This document shows positions 35,101 to 41,850 of a stretch of DNA of 48,798 bases, piece by piece (within the stretch, counting starts at the first letter, position 1; each line of letters opens with the position of its first letter). Origin of the DNA: Candidatus Lambdaproteobacteria bacterium RIFOXYD2_FULL_50_16 (GTDB taxonomy: Bacteria; SAR324; XYD2-FULL-50-16); assembly GCA_001783695.1 (NCBI GenBank), contig MFNE01000024.1, forward strand, positions 66,275-115,072, in the 5' to 3' direction. The translations under genes and the position numbers were made by a program. The notes below the pieces were generated by a model, which did not search any database, was not told the origin of the DNA, and worked only from the letters and a program-made list of their open reading frames with translations.

Positions 35101-35409
35101 GTGCTCCATAATCAAATCAACCCAAGGCAAGGGTTTGATCTGCGACTCAACTCGGTAGCGAAGGTGTGGGGTGCGGAGTAACTCCACATTATAATGGGTG
35201 CCAGAACGCAGACCAAAAAATAGGGGGCCCTCTGAATTGGGGCGAGCCCATTCTACTGGCAAATAAGAGGCGCTAGGTACCGCGCGGACCGTGAAGTATT
35301 CCTCAGCGAGGTTTAGCCCTGGTAGCTTGGTAAAATCAAAAAAAAGCTCCACAAAAGGTCCCACTTTTTGGATCAGGGTCATGCCTTCGGTGCTGAAATG
35401 CTTGTCCAT
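32140..35409 (-). CDS. GH57 glycan enzyme (probable 1,4-alpha-glucan branching enzyme) with DUF4912-type N-terminal region
   Basis: A 1089-residue protein from the ATG at 35409; a TTG at 35433 in frame is possible. The N-terminal half (about 1-555) contains DUF4912-like beta domains, seen in RRLLVWWELERPGVEKF and YIDVEPNRCYSAEI. The C-terminal half is a GH57 catalytic domain starting at HLHMHSP (about 563), with the nucleophile Glu768 in GIWLAENSCF and the acid Asp911 in TYDAELFGHHWAEG. The final helical part fits the C-terminal domain of GH57 branching enzymes. It probably adds alpha-1,6 branches to glycogen. It starts 10 bases after the DUF2953 gene. No other glycogen genes are in the window. 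Confidence 0.88.
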   Translation of the reverse strand: MDKHFSTEGMTLIQKVGPFVELFFDFTKLPGLNLAEEYFTVRAVPSASYLPVEWARPNSEGPLFFGLRSGTHYNVELLRTPHLRYRVESQIKPLPWVDLIMEHENLCRLVWGNLDLGSLGQGKEWLLIEADGKQVARCHIHGLPEAHIRNRPNHLKISFEGGSEIFRVETNLNQTQLVARLQVDLEKRTPDFIFSKVTGPSRRLKTRAEIEAFFDMDRFFVESFRKKVPNCPAEQVGGLLRFIEDGKPVWEVRQSGYAAKPNLGLIDQIQTKEWGLEKALPVKAFRVGLQITTRHRETYRFTLIEKQFDQPHANGLLAFGEEEIGRAKARLAETHPHSSWDQAFLELVFYFKVEGHPWQEFQRESAHNTRWDWEPGDSGESYSAEWVLFDLADPSQELVLFRSGQVHRDHFKPKVVLKPHNDRRLLVWWELERPGVEKFIKETWGVGLDQVGFYLKLHEEHLGNRTLRPDLETPIVDLLGIYQNLYIDVEPNRCYSAEIVARHHHMEAALTPVSGNIVTPRGKGEVSSHLAGVRPLGDHWHHPSQREVRQNGHDSANRAKVMLHLHMHSPNLFRVEPFRDSYLKDVVWPIRTPHGEEVHNPPGEWALKNCLDAWLPLLMVFKKLADEGVDYQCSLDISPPVAYMISHPRFKDYLCRLLIRMQAHTQSQIALMKSRLEAPAFIWAAQKHLDQLKALDFFYNQVIHKDMIGQFRALELSGFLEISTCTATHGMPACLESMPDSLDAQLTLAARAHHRIFGDRPRGIWLAENSCFPSVDRFLDKEGLHYYFVEAEAALSASSRPGPEEFNPLVHPESNVVAFGRSRMGRVQVWDAEIGYAGHPDFREYHHRHWGLPLKRITSKTSEHKEAYDPDRAHQTAREMAQDFYKKLCSKAGELEHWEIPNQPLITCTYDAELFGHHWAEGPVFIEELLREFNRVGDYIGLTTPSHYLVGYPSLPEAIPNPSTWGHESTHIRWTDPKVAWTQRELERADGIEQHYLGRAIKGELNAYQKELVEQMGVELNRAISSDLTFVIISGDFEEDMQREIQKYLDYFYKLKYLIDNGVEDQEFLAFRRYENDMFPEIKDYYRIR

Positions 35410-35419
35410 GGGGTCTTTT

Positions 35420-36043
35420 TTATGTAGGTTCAAGCAAGCTGGTGTACAAACGCCAGACCTGCCAATAGGGAAGTGTACATATCAAGGCCAAAACCGACCA
35501 AACCAGTCGCCAAGGGCGGATAACAAAGGACAGTTCCAGGTTGGTATGCGTTTGGAAACTAGGAACGATTTTGAGCTTCGGCATTTTGGGTAATAAAGCT
35601 AAAGCTCCGGTCAGAATCCCTTGGCGGAAAGGGTCATCCCCTCCCCAAACCAGATGCGCCCGCTCCCAGCCGATGGCTTTGAACAGGCCTCTAAAAAACC
35701 GAATTAGCCGAGCCCACAAAAGTGGGGGCAGTGGGCCGGTAAGGATGGCTTTGGCTTTCGCCCAATTTATAGCCAGTTTCTTTTTTTTCGGCTTCTTTTT
35801 CGTCTTTTTGGCCTTAAGTGGCTTTGGGGAGTCGGGTTTGGCTTCCGTTTTTTTAGGTTTCAATTTTGCCTTAAAAAACAGCAGTTTTACTATTTTTTCT
35901 AACCCTTCTGCTCCCCGCTTAACCTGTACCCCAAGCCCTAGCCATTGGACCTCAAGGAAAAAGGGGTCCAAGCAAAAGCGTAACCGCAACGGAACCCAAA
36001 GCGTCCCAGGAATCAACAATAAAAGGGCCCAGGCCCAGATCAT
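35420..36043 (-). CDS. DUF2953-like membrane protein
   Basis: A 207-residue protein with an N-terminal membrane helix (about 1-19), a very basic Lys/Pro-rich linker (about 62-92) and a hydrophobic segment near the C-terminus (about 178-195). The RFFRGLFKAIGWERAHLVWG segment followed by DDPFRQGILTGAL matches DUF2953 (YtfI-type) proteins. It overlaps the YtfJ-like gene by four bases, the same pairing that is known from Firmicutes genomes. The function is unknown; an envelope role is likely. Confidence 0.75.
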   Translation of the reverse strand: MIWAWALLLLIPGTLWVPLRLRFCLDPFFLEVQWLGLGVQVKRGAEGLEKIVKLLFFKAKLKPKKTEAKPDSPKPLKAKKTKKKPKKKKLAINWAKAKAILTGPLPPLLWARLIRFFRGLFKAIGWERAHLVWGGDDPFRQGILTGALALLPKMPKLKIVPSFQTHTNLELSFVIRPWRLVWSVLALICTLPYWQVWRLYTSLLEPT

Positions 36044-36402
36044 GGCGTTTCGGACGTTTTCTTTTTCCCTGCCCGCTCAAATAGACCTGCCACTTTTTCG
36101 AGCATTTCTGGGACCTTCAGCATAATGTTTTCAACCGATCCGGCCGACAAATTATGAATGCTCACCTCCCCATCTTTGACCACCAAAAAGGCAACCGGGC
36201 TTAACACTACGCCCCCTCCGCCCCCTTGGCCGTCTTTTTTGTCCTCGCTTCCGCCGCCAAAACCAAACCCTAATTTAACCGAATTAACCGGGATAATCGA
36301 AATCCCGCCGATTTCGTAGGGCTCGCCAAAGACGGTTTCGGACTTGATCAGATTTTTGAGTTGTGGGAGGAAGTCTCCGAAAATGCCGTCTTTTGGTTCC
36401 AT
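36040..36402 (-). CDS. YtfJ/GerW-family protein
   Basis: A 120-residue protein from the ATG at 36402; the frame is open upstream to 36456 without family similarity. It carries the YtfJ pattern: TVFGEPYEIGGISIIPVNSV, GFGFGGG, a glycine run and a VLSPVAFLVVKDGEV segment. In Bacillus, GerW is a spore protein needed for germination, but relatives occur widely in non-spore-formers, where the role is unknown. Here it is translationally coupled to the DUF2953 gene. Confidence 0.88.
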   Translation of the reverse strand: MEPKDGIFGDFLPQLKNLIKSETVFGEPYEIGGISIIPVNSVKLGFGFGGGSEDKKDGQGGGGGVVLSPVAFLVVKDGEVSIHNLSAGSVENIMLKVPEMLEKVAGLFERAGKKKTSETP

Positions 36403-36507
36403 AACGATTCTCTTGGGGTTGGACTTTAGGTTACCTTTTTTTGATATTGAAGACAAAGGATTTTTGAATAGTTTGTTCCTGTCACTTTAACTAGGGCAGA
36501 TCAAGGA

Positions 36508-37662
36508 TTACAGCAAAGAGGCGATTAAGGGAATCCCTATCAAGGTGCCAATGCTGCTGCCTAGATTCGAAAGCACCACTACTAATAAGATGCGGGTGAT
36601 CTCGTTTCGCCAAAAGCCCTTAAAAGTAGTGATGTCTTGGCCCAGGTTTTCGAAGTCTTCAACCGTCGGTTTTCGAATCCAGGCTTCGGTGAGGCCCGAA
36701 ACCCAGCCAGCGGCAATAGTGGGGTTTAGGCTGGTTATAGGCGCAGCCACAAAGGCGGTCAAAATAGTTAAGATGTGACCCCCGGCTAGCGCAGCGCCAA
36801 AGGCTGAAAGTAGGCCGTTGGCAAGCACCCAACGTTTGATCATCTCGGTGCTAACCTCGGCCTCGGTAAAGGTAAAACCATAGCCAATCATAGCTAGGAT
36901 AAAAAGGGGCAGTCCCCACTTGAGGACTTGTGTCCAGGGGGAGGGCGGGGGGATTTGGTCGAGTTTTTCTAAATCGATGGTCTTTCCCATCCACGCCTTA
37001 ATCCCGGCCACGTGACCGGCTCCGACCACGGCTAGCACTAAGGGGCCTTGGGCCGCACTGATTTTTTGGGCTAAATATTGATCCCGCTCATCGATTAAGA
37101 CCTCTTTGATCCCTGGCAGTTCCTTTGCCAATGCCTCAATAGCTTCAGAGAGTTGGTCCTTTTGCTTGAGTGCCTCGATCTCTTCAACGCTGATTTCAGG
37201 GTTGTCTAAGATGCTAGAGAGCAGTTGCCATAGAGCCTTGAATTTCCCCACGAATCCCAAGTTGCCCCAGGCCCTTTTGAGGGTGGTAGAGACCGTTCGG
37301 TCTGCCAAGATAACTTGGGCGCCCACCTGGTTGGCTGCCTCTAAGGCCGCGATCATCTCCGCGCCGGGCTTGACCCCTAGTTGGTCACCCATCTTTTTTT
37401 GGAAGGCGGTCAGCACTAGGTTGGCGATTAACATGGGGGCTTTGCCCTCTTTGACCACGCGGATCAAATCCATGTTTTTCCAGCGCTCTGGATTCTGTAT
37501 AGCGTCGAGCCTTGCAGAGCATAGTTCCACGCAAACTTGGGAAGGGCGTTCTTGCTCAATCGTTTGGCGGACCAATTCGACCGACTCTTGGCTAATATGC
37601 GCCGTGCCAATCAATAAGATTCGTTTGCCCTCAAGGCTGATTTCTTCAATCATATTGCTCAC
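36508..37662 (-). CDS. TraB/PrgY-family membrane protein
   Basis: A 384-residue protein. The N-terminal half (about 1-235) has the TraB signature: LLIGTAHISQESVELV with the GTAH motif, VCVELCSARLDAI with a conserved Glu, and LAVVGAGHVAGIK. The C-terminal part has about four transmembrane helices (about 248-380). TraB/PrgY proteins, first described as pheromone shutdown factors, have a Tiki-like metalloprotease-type fold, but no substrate is known in Gram-negative bacteria. It is single on the minus strand, divergent from rpmH. Confidence 0.85.
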   Translation of the reverse strand: MSNMIEEISLEGKRILLIGTAHISQESVELVRQTIEQERPSQVCVELCSARLDAIQNPERWKNMDLIRVVKEGKAPMLIANLVLTAFQKKMGDQLGVKPGAEMIAALEAANQVGAQVILADRTVSTTLKRAWGNLGFVGKFKALWQLLSSILDNPEISVEEIEALKQKDQLSEAIEALAKELPGIKEVLIDERDQYLAQKISAAQGPLVLAVVGAGHVAGIKAWMGKTIDLEKLDQIPPPSPWTQVLKWGLPLFILAMIGYGFTFTEAEVSTEMIKRWVLANGLLSAFGAALAGGHILTILTAFVAAPITSLNPTIAAGWVSGLTEAWIRKPTVEDFENLGQDITTFKGFWRNEITRILLVVVLSNLGSSIGTLIGIPLIASLL

Positions 37663-37731
37663 TAAAGTGTCCCAGCATAGGTTAATCCTTCTTGCCGAGC
37701 AAGAGATAACCTCCAGAACTGCCCAAATTGG

Positions 37732-37760
37732 TTGACAGGCCCGAATTCTCTGGGTAATAC
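37732..37760 (+). promoter_or_regulatory. Sigma70 promoter of rpmH
   Basis: TTGACA (37732-37737), a 17-base spacer and TAATAC (37755-37760). The start codon of rpmH is 46 bases further on, giving a short leader. Confidence 0.75.
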
Positions 37761-37770
37761 TTCCCTGATA

Positions 37771-37787
37771 CGTGAATAAAGTTCACG
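37771..37787 (+). other. Inverted repeat in the rpmH leader
   Basis: CGTGAA (37771-37776) and TTCACG (37782-37787) form a perfect 6-bp stem with the loop TAAAG. It lies just after the transcription start predicted from the promoter at 37732-37760. It may stabilise the 5' end or act as a regulatory site; nothing more can be said. Confidence 0.4.
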
Positions 37788-37805
37788 AACCAACCCAGAG
37801 GAATT

Positions 37806-37940
37806 ATGAAACGTACCTTTCAACCAAACGCCCGCCGCCGCAAGATGAAGCACGGCTTTCGCAGCCGTATGGCCACCCCAGGGGGTCGCGCTGTTTTACG
37901 TGCCCGCCGCCGCAAGGGCCGCAAAGTATTGAGTGCCTAA
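37806..37940 (+). CDS. rpmH: Large ribosomal subunit protein bL34
   Basis: A 44-residue, very basic protein starting [20 protein letters not shown] and ending GRKVLSA, the canonical L34 pattern. AGAGGAA precedes the ATG. It begins the conserved rpmH-rnpA-yidD-yidC cluster. The dnaA gene that often lies beside rpmH is absent, since a TraB-family gene occupies the divergent position, and I see no DnaA-box cluster. Confidence 0.97.
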   Translation: MKRTFQPNARRRKMKHGFRSRMATPGGRAVLRARRRKGRKVLSA

Positions 37941-38277
37941 TTACGGGTTCCCTAAAGATTTTCGCCTAACCGGCCAGACCGAAATAGGCGAAATCTTTAA
38001 AACGGGCCGATTTTCTCGGGCTGGTTTTTTGAAGATTAAGTGGATTGCGACCTCCGAACCAAAGGGGCAGGTAGTGATCTCGATCAGCAAAAAAGCGGGA
38101 AATTCGCCCTGTAGAAACCGGCTTAAACGGCTGGTTCGAGAGGCGTTAAGACTGGGCCAGTATCTGGAAAAACGCTCGATCCATCTGGCCATCTTTGTGA
38201 CTAGCCCGATAACAGAGCCCCCCCGGCTTAAAGAGGTGCAACGCCACCTGGAACAATTCTTCGGCGAGTTGCCATGA
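37933..38277 (+). CDS. rnpA: Ribonuclease P protein component
   Basis: A 114-residue RnpA. A GTG start at 37933 overlaps the rpmH end by eight bases and gives [20 protein letters not shown], the typical N-terminus. The RNR-like RNA-binding motif appears as [18 protein letters not shown]. It assists the RNase P RNA in cutting tRNA 5' leaders. The stop overlaps the yidD start by four bases. Confidence 0.95.
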   Translation: MPNYGFPKDFRLTGQTEIGEIFKTGRFSRAGFLKIKWIATSEPKGQVVISISKKAGNSPCRNRLKRLVREALRLGQYLEKRSIHLAIFVTSPITEPPRLKEVQRHLEQFFGELP

Positions 38278-38558
38278 ATAAATCCCAGATAGGCACCCTT
38301 ATTGTTAGCCCCTTTCTGGGTTTGATCTGGCTTTATCAGAAATTGATCAGTCCCTTTTTGCCCCCAAGCTGTATCTACCATCCAAGTTGTAGCCATTATG
38401 CCCAAGAGGCTTTGGCAAAACATGGATTGATTAAAGGGGGACTGTTGGCGGTTTGGCGACTGTTGCGCTGTCAACCCTTTGGCGCGGGCGGAATAGATCC
38501 GGTGCCTGAAACCTTTGCTTTTAAATTACCGAAAAAAACGCCTAAGCCTAGGCCTTGA
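38274..38558 (+). CDS. yidD: Membrane protein insertion efficiency factor YidD
   Basis: A 94-residue YidD. It begins with an amphipathic or hydrophobic helix (about 8-22), then the signature LISPFLPPSCIYHPSCSHYA with three cysteines, and CQPFGAGGIDPVP. It is thought to help YidC insert inner-membrane proteins. It is coupled to rnpA by an ATGA overlap and lies 24 bases before yidC. Confidence 0.96.
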   Translation: MNKSQIGTLIVSPFLGLIWLYQKLISPFLPPSCIYHPSCSHYAQEALAKHGLIKGGLLAVWRLLRCQPFGAGGIDPVPETFAFKLPKKTPKPRP

Positions 38559-38582
38559 CCACCAATCCCTAAGATAAGCCCC

Positions 38583-40286
38583 ATGGATCGCAATCTACTG
38601 ACCGCCCTTTTGTTATCCGCATTGGTCATCTTTGGTTATTATGCCCTCTTCCCGCCTGCTGAAGAAGCCCTAGTCAAGGAGAAAGTAGAAGCGAGCGCCG
38701 ATTCAGCCCAACCTGAACCGAGTCAAACCACGGCTAGTTTGGAAGCGCCTACTGCGGCGGCTTCGCCAATGGTGCTGCCTGCTGGGCGGCCTGAAACCAA
38801 AGAGATTTTGGTGGACACCCCCTTATATAAGGCGGTCCTTTCGACCGACGGTGGCCAACTTAAAAGCCTTCAACTTAAAAAATATCGTTACGCAGGTCCT
38901 GACCAAAAGTCTCATCACAACTGGATTTACGCCCTTTTTAGTGACAGTCCAGAGGTTCATTATGACCCAGATCGTTTAGTAGAGATGGTTGGGCATCCAA
39001 CGATAACTAACCGAGTTTGGGAGATGCGGCCCTTTTTGGCGGATAAACCCGACAACCAGCAGCAATTTTTCCAAGCTAGCCGGGATAATCTGGAACTGAT
39101 CACCGAGCCTGAGACCTTGACCTTAACTGCGGTTTTACCCAGTGGGATGGTTTTGGAAAAACGGATCACCTTTCGCCCGAATAGTTATCTGATCGACGTA
39201 GAATACCGCCTGGACAACCCTACTGGCGCGGTGCAGTCCGTAAAGCCTATCTTTAATTTTGGAGCCGGGGCAGAGCCGGTCGAATTTGACAAAATGAGCC
39301 ATCCCCCAAGGGCTGGGTATTACCTAGAAGGCTCCTTTTTAAATCTTGAAGACGATGATTTTGAAAAGGTGCAGGTCGTTGAAAAGCTAAGTTGGGCCTC
39401 GGTGACGGACACCTATTTTGTGTCAGCGATGAGGCCTAAAGAGGAAAAAAACTTTAGCCTAGCTTTCTATGGAATTTCGGCCAAGGTTCAGGGGAATGAT
39501 TTGTTGGTCCCTCGGATGGAGTACCAAGAGGCCAGCTTCGAACTAGAGCCGGGCCAGCGGTATAAAAAAGCCTTCACCTTATATATGGGCCCGAAGGTCC
39601 AGGAGGAGATGGAGCATTTTGATATGAGCCTGCCCGCAACCTTGGACTTGGGCTGGTTCGACTTTATTGCTTACCCGATGTTGGCGCTCTTGCGGATGCT
39701 TTATCCCTTAGCCCACAACTGGGGGGTGGCGATTATTTTGTTAACCTTTATTGTGCGGATTTTGCTTTTCCCCTTGGCATACAAAGGGATGCGCAGCATG
39801 CGCCGGATGGGGCAACTGAACCCACGGATGAAGGTGCTTCGCGAGAAGTATAAAAATGACAAAGAAAAAATGAACCAAGAGATTATGGAGCTTTATAAGA
39901 AAAACAAAATCAATCCCTTGGGTGGCTGTTTGCCACTGTTACTGCAAGTGCCTGTCTTTATCGCGCTTTACTCAGCCTTGATGCCCGCCATCGAACTTAG
40001 ACACCAAGCGTTTGCTTTTTGGATGGGTAACCTTTCGGCCTCGGACTACACGCTGATTTTGCCCGTCTTAATGGGTATTTCGATGTTTATTCAGCAGCAC
40101 TTGACCCCACAACCGGCAATGGACCCGACCCAGGCAAAGGTGATGAAGTTTATGCCTTTGATGTTGGTCTTTTTCTTCCTCGACATGCCTTCAGGGCTGG
40201 TGCTTTACTGGGTGGTTTCAAACATATTGACCCTATTCCAGCAGATGATTTTTAACCGGGTCAAGGAAGCCGAGATTCAACATTAA
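38583..40286 (+). CDS. yidC: Membrane protein insertase YidC
   Basis: A 567-residue Gram-negative type YidC. It has an N-terminal membrane helix (about 4-23), an Ala/Glu/Pro linker, the large periplasmic beta domain (about 75-345) and the conserved five-helix insertase core (about 355-560) with NWGVAIILLTFIVRILLFPL and INPLGGCLPLLLQVPVFIAL. The conserved Arg of the hydrophilic groove is in IVRILLFPL. It inserts and folds inner-membrane proteins, alone or with Sec. The usual downstream jag and mnmE genes are not present. Confidence 0.98.
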   Translation: MDRNLLTALLLSALVIFGYYALFPPAEEALVKEKVEASADSAQPEPSQTTASLEAPTAAASPMVLPAGRPETKEILVDTPLYKAVLSTDGGQLKSLQLKKYRYAGPDQKSHHNWIYALFSDSPEVHYDPDRLVEMVGHPTITNRVWEMRPFLADKPDNQQQFFQASRDNLELITEPETLTLTAVLPSGMVLEKRITFRPNSYLIDVEYRLDNPTGAVQSVKPIFNFGAGAEPVEFDKMSHPPRAGYYLEGSFLNLEDDDFEKVQVVEKLSWASVTDTYFVSAMRPKEEKNFSLAFYGISAKVQGNDLLVPRMEYQEASFELEPGQRYKKAFTLYMGPKVQEEMEHFDMSLPATLDLGWFDFIAYPMLALLRMLYPLAHNWGVAIILLTFIVRILLFPLAYKGMRSMRRMGQLNPRMKVLREKYKNDKEKMNQEIMELYKKNKINPLGGCLPLLLQVPVFIALYSALMPAIELRHQAFAFWMGNLSASDYTLILPVLMGISMFIQQHLTPQPAMDPTQAKVMKFMPLMLVFFFLDMPSGLVLYWVVSNILTLFQQMIFNRVKEAEIQH

Positions 40287-40586
40287 AAGGGGCAGCACTA
40301 ACATTGTTAGGTTGGGGTTTTTCTGCTCACCTGTTCGGCAGCTAACATAGTTAGGCTCTGAATTGAGTCAGCAGGTCAGGAATTATGGCGGGGGAGGTTC
40401 ACAAAAGAATTAGATGTTTATCTGGGAGTGGGGTCTGTTCGTGTCCCTTTTCCTTGAATAGGCAACCCCAACTAGCCCCTATCCTATTGGGCCAGTTAAA
40501 GTTTTTCCAAGGTAAAGGGAACAGGAAAAGGGGAATTGCTGCGTGGTTCGTTAGTCTGTAGATGGTCAAAAACCCACCTAACAAGT
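40287..40586. other. Intergenic region after yidC, with palindromic repeats
   Basis: About 300 bases between the yidC stop and the end of the convergent TorD-like gene. No convincing gene is present. It holds two copies of a 13-base palindrome: CTAACATTGTTAG (40298-40310) and CTAACATAGTTAG (40342-40354). A third near copy lies at 41598-41610 on the other side of the TorD-like gene. No clear terminator is visible. Confidence 0.5.
40298..40310. repeat. 13-bp palindrome, copy 1 of 3
   Basis: CTAACATTGTTAG is a perfect dyad. Related copies are at 40342-40354 (one mismatch) and 41598-41610 (CAAACATTGTTAG). The copies flank the TorD-like gene. They could be binding sites or traces of a small repeat family. 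Confidence 0.5.
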
Positions 40587-41498
40587 TTAGGGCCGAATGC
40601 GGGAATCCATCGCTTCTTGGCGCATCCGCTCTAAAAGGTCGATTGATTGATGGCAACGCTCTTTCCAGTAGTCCAGCCCACCGGGCCAAGTCTTTTCCCA
40701 AGTATGATAATCCTCAAGAATGGCGCGGAAATACTCCAGTAGCTGGGTCAGTAATTCAGGTAGGTGGCCATAGTCAATTGCCGAGTAAAAAAGCTGGGGC
40801 AAGAGCTGGCTACGGGTCCCAAACCCTACTGGGATCTCAACTAAATCAGCCAAATCCTTGATTGTCTTACGGCTCAAAAAGACCCCTGAATACCTTGGAG
40901 TTGCCAAGAAACGGGTGATATCACTTAAGCCGGTGTCTTCTAAAGACAAAAGCTCGGCTCCTCCTAGGCTGGGTTCAGGAATAGCTGTAGCTTCTCCAGG
41001 AAGCGCATAACCTAATTCGGTTAGGGTCTGGGTAACCTGCTGGAAAAGGGGGTTAAAAAAGGGATGTTCCATCCGAACCACCGCCGCTAAAAAACAAAAA
41101 TACCAACTCATCAAGCGGGAGCGCAAAAAGTCGCTAGCCATTTGCGGTTTTTGTTCCAGCAAATGGACTAATAAAGAAAGTTCTTGGCCCAATTGGTCCG
41201 GTTCGCTAGGTGGTTCGAGCTGGGCTTCCAAAAAGGCGTTGGCCACCATGGCCGCTTCGGGCCCCCCTAGCTGGGCGTCCTCATTAAAAAAGACGGTGCC
41301 ATAAGGAAAAACCTCTAAACCAAAGAGGTGATAGTGGTCCGCAGCCAAAGCATCAAAAATTTGGTTTTCAGGACCGTTTCCATAATGGGCTAAAAAATAT
41401 TCCCCTAAAACCGGGTCTTGGCGGAGTTGTTTTAGGGTAGCTAGTGTAAACTCCCCGGTCAGCAAAGGGACAACTTGTCGAAGAAGGGCCAAGTTCAT
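40587..41498 (-). CDS. TorD-like molybdoenzyme maturation chaperone
   Basis: A 303-residue, all-helical protein without signal peptide. The segment LEVFPYGTVFFNEDAQLGGP, followed by a DQLGQELSLLVHLLE-type helix, matches the TorD/DmsD family of chaperones that help molybdopterin enzymes acquire cofactor. It is longer than usual (about 200), with a C-terminal extension of about 100 residues. It lies downstream of soeA on the same strand but behind a terminator and with its own promoter region. The likely client is SoeA, by proximity. Confidence 0.72.
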   Translation of the reverse strand: MNLALLRQVVPLLTGEFTLATLKQLRQDPVLGEYFLAHYGNGPENQIFDALAADHYHLFGLEVFPYGTVFFNEDAQLGGPEAAMVANAFLEAQLEPPSEPDQLGQELSLLVHLLEQKPQMASDFLRSRLMSWYFCFLAAVVRMEHPFFNPLFQQVTQTLTELGYALPGEATAIPEPSLGGAELLSLEDTGLSDITRFLATPRYSGVFLSRKTIKDLADLVEIPVGFGTRSQLLPQLFYSAIDYGHLPELLTQLLEYFRAILEDYHTWEKTWPGGLDYWKERCHQSIDLLERMRQEAMDSRIRP

Positions 41499-41526
41499 AG
41501 TAGTCTTGTTTGGTTTTGGGCTTTAG

Positions 41527-41539
41527 AATATAGCAATAG
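41527..41539. promoter_or_regulatory. Candidate operator, site E (TorD-like gene promoter)
   Basis: AATATAGCAATAG, sharing the 10-mer TATAGCAATA with site B and matching site D (reverse complement) at 10 of 13 positions. On the minus strand it overlaps TATATT (41532-41527), a possible -10 box about 28 bases upstream of the start codon. No good -35 box is seen. Binding by the ArsR-type regulator is inferred. Confidence 0.4.
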
Positions 41540-41819
41540 CTGGTTTTGGAAAACCCCCTAATCCAACGGGTTCAGGTAAGGGGAAAAAAACCGCAACCAA
41601 ACATTGTTAGGAATGGATGGTTAGCAGATCGATTTTGCTTCTGCTCAGGCCAAACCTTACAGTGATAGGTAAGGGCTAAATTTTTGGTGCCCTTACTGCT
41701 AATAGTGATGCCCTAGTTCAGGTCCGGTTACCAATCCTTCCCAATATTGGAGGCAAAAGTCTGCCTAAGGGTGGGGTGCCACTCGAAGCTCGCGGAGAGT
41801 TAAAGAACTAGGTAAAAAA

Positions 41820-41844
41820 CCCAACCACCCCCAGGGTGGTTGGG
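41820..41844 (-). terminator. Intrinsic terminator of the soe operon
   Basis: A perfect 11-bp GC-rich stem, CCCAACCACCC (41820-41830) with GGGTGGTTGGG (41834-41844), with a 3-base loop. On the minus strand it is followed by TTTTTT, six bases after the soeA stop. It is a strong terminator separating soeA from the TorD-like gene. Confidence 0.92.
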
Positions 41845-41850
41845 TTAGGA

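Larger units (their letters stand above)
41499..41850. other. Intergenic region between soeA and the TorD-like gene
   Basis: About 350 bases without a convincing gene. From right to left it holds the soe terminator (41820-41844), an 8-bp inverted repeat GTAAGGGC/GCCCTTAC (41669-41676 and 41689-41696) with a 12-base loop, a CAAACATTGTTAG repeat (41598-41610) and candidate operator site E at the TorD-like promoter (41527-41539). Confidence 0.5.

Noticed and set aside
37663..37805. Replication origin next to rpmH
   Set aside because: No DnaA-box cluster or AT-rich unwinding stretch is visible, and dnaA is absent.
40399..40701. A 100-codon minus-strand frame in the region after yidC
   Set aside because: It overlaps the end of the TorD-like gene, has no recognisable domain and no convincing ribosome-binding site.
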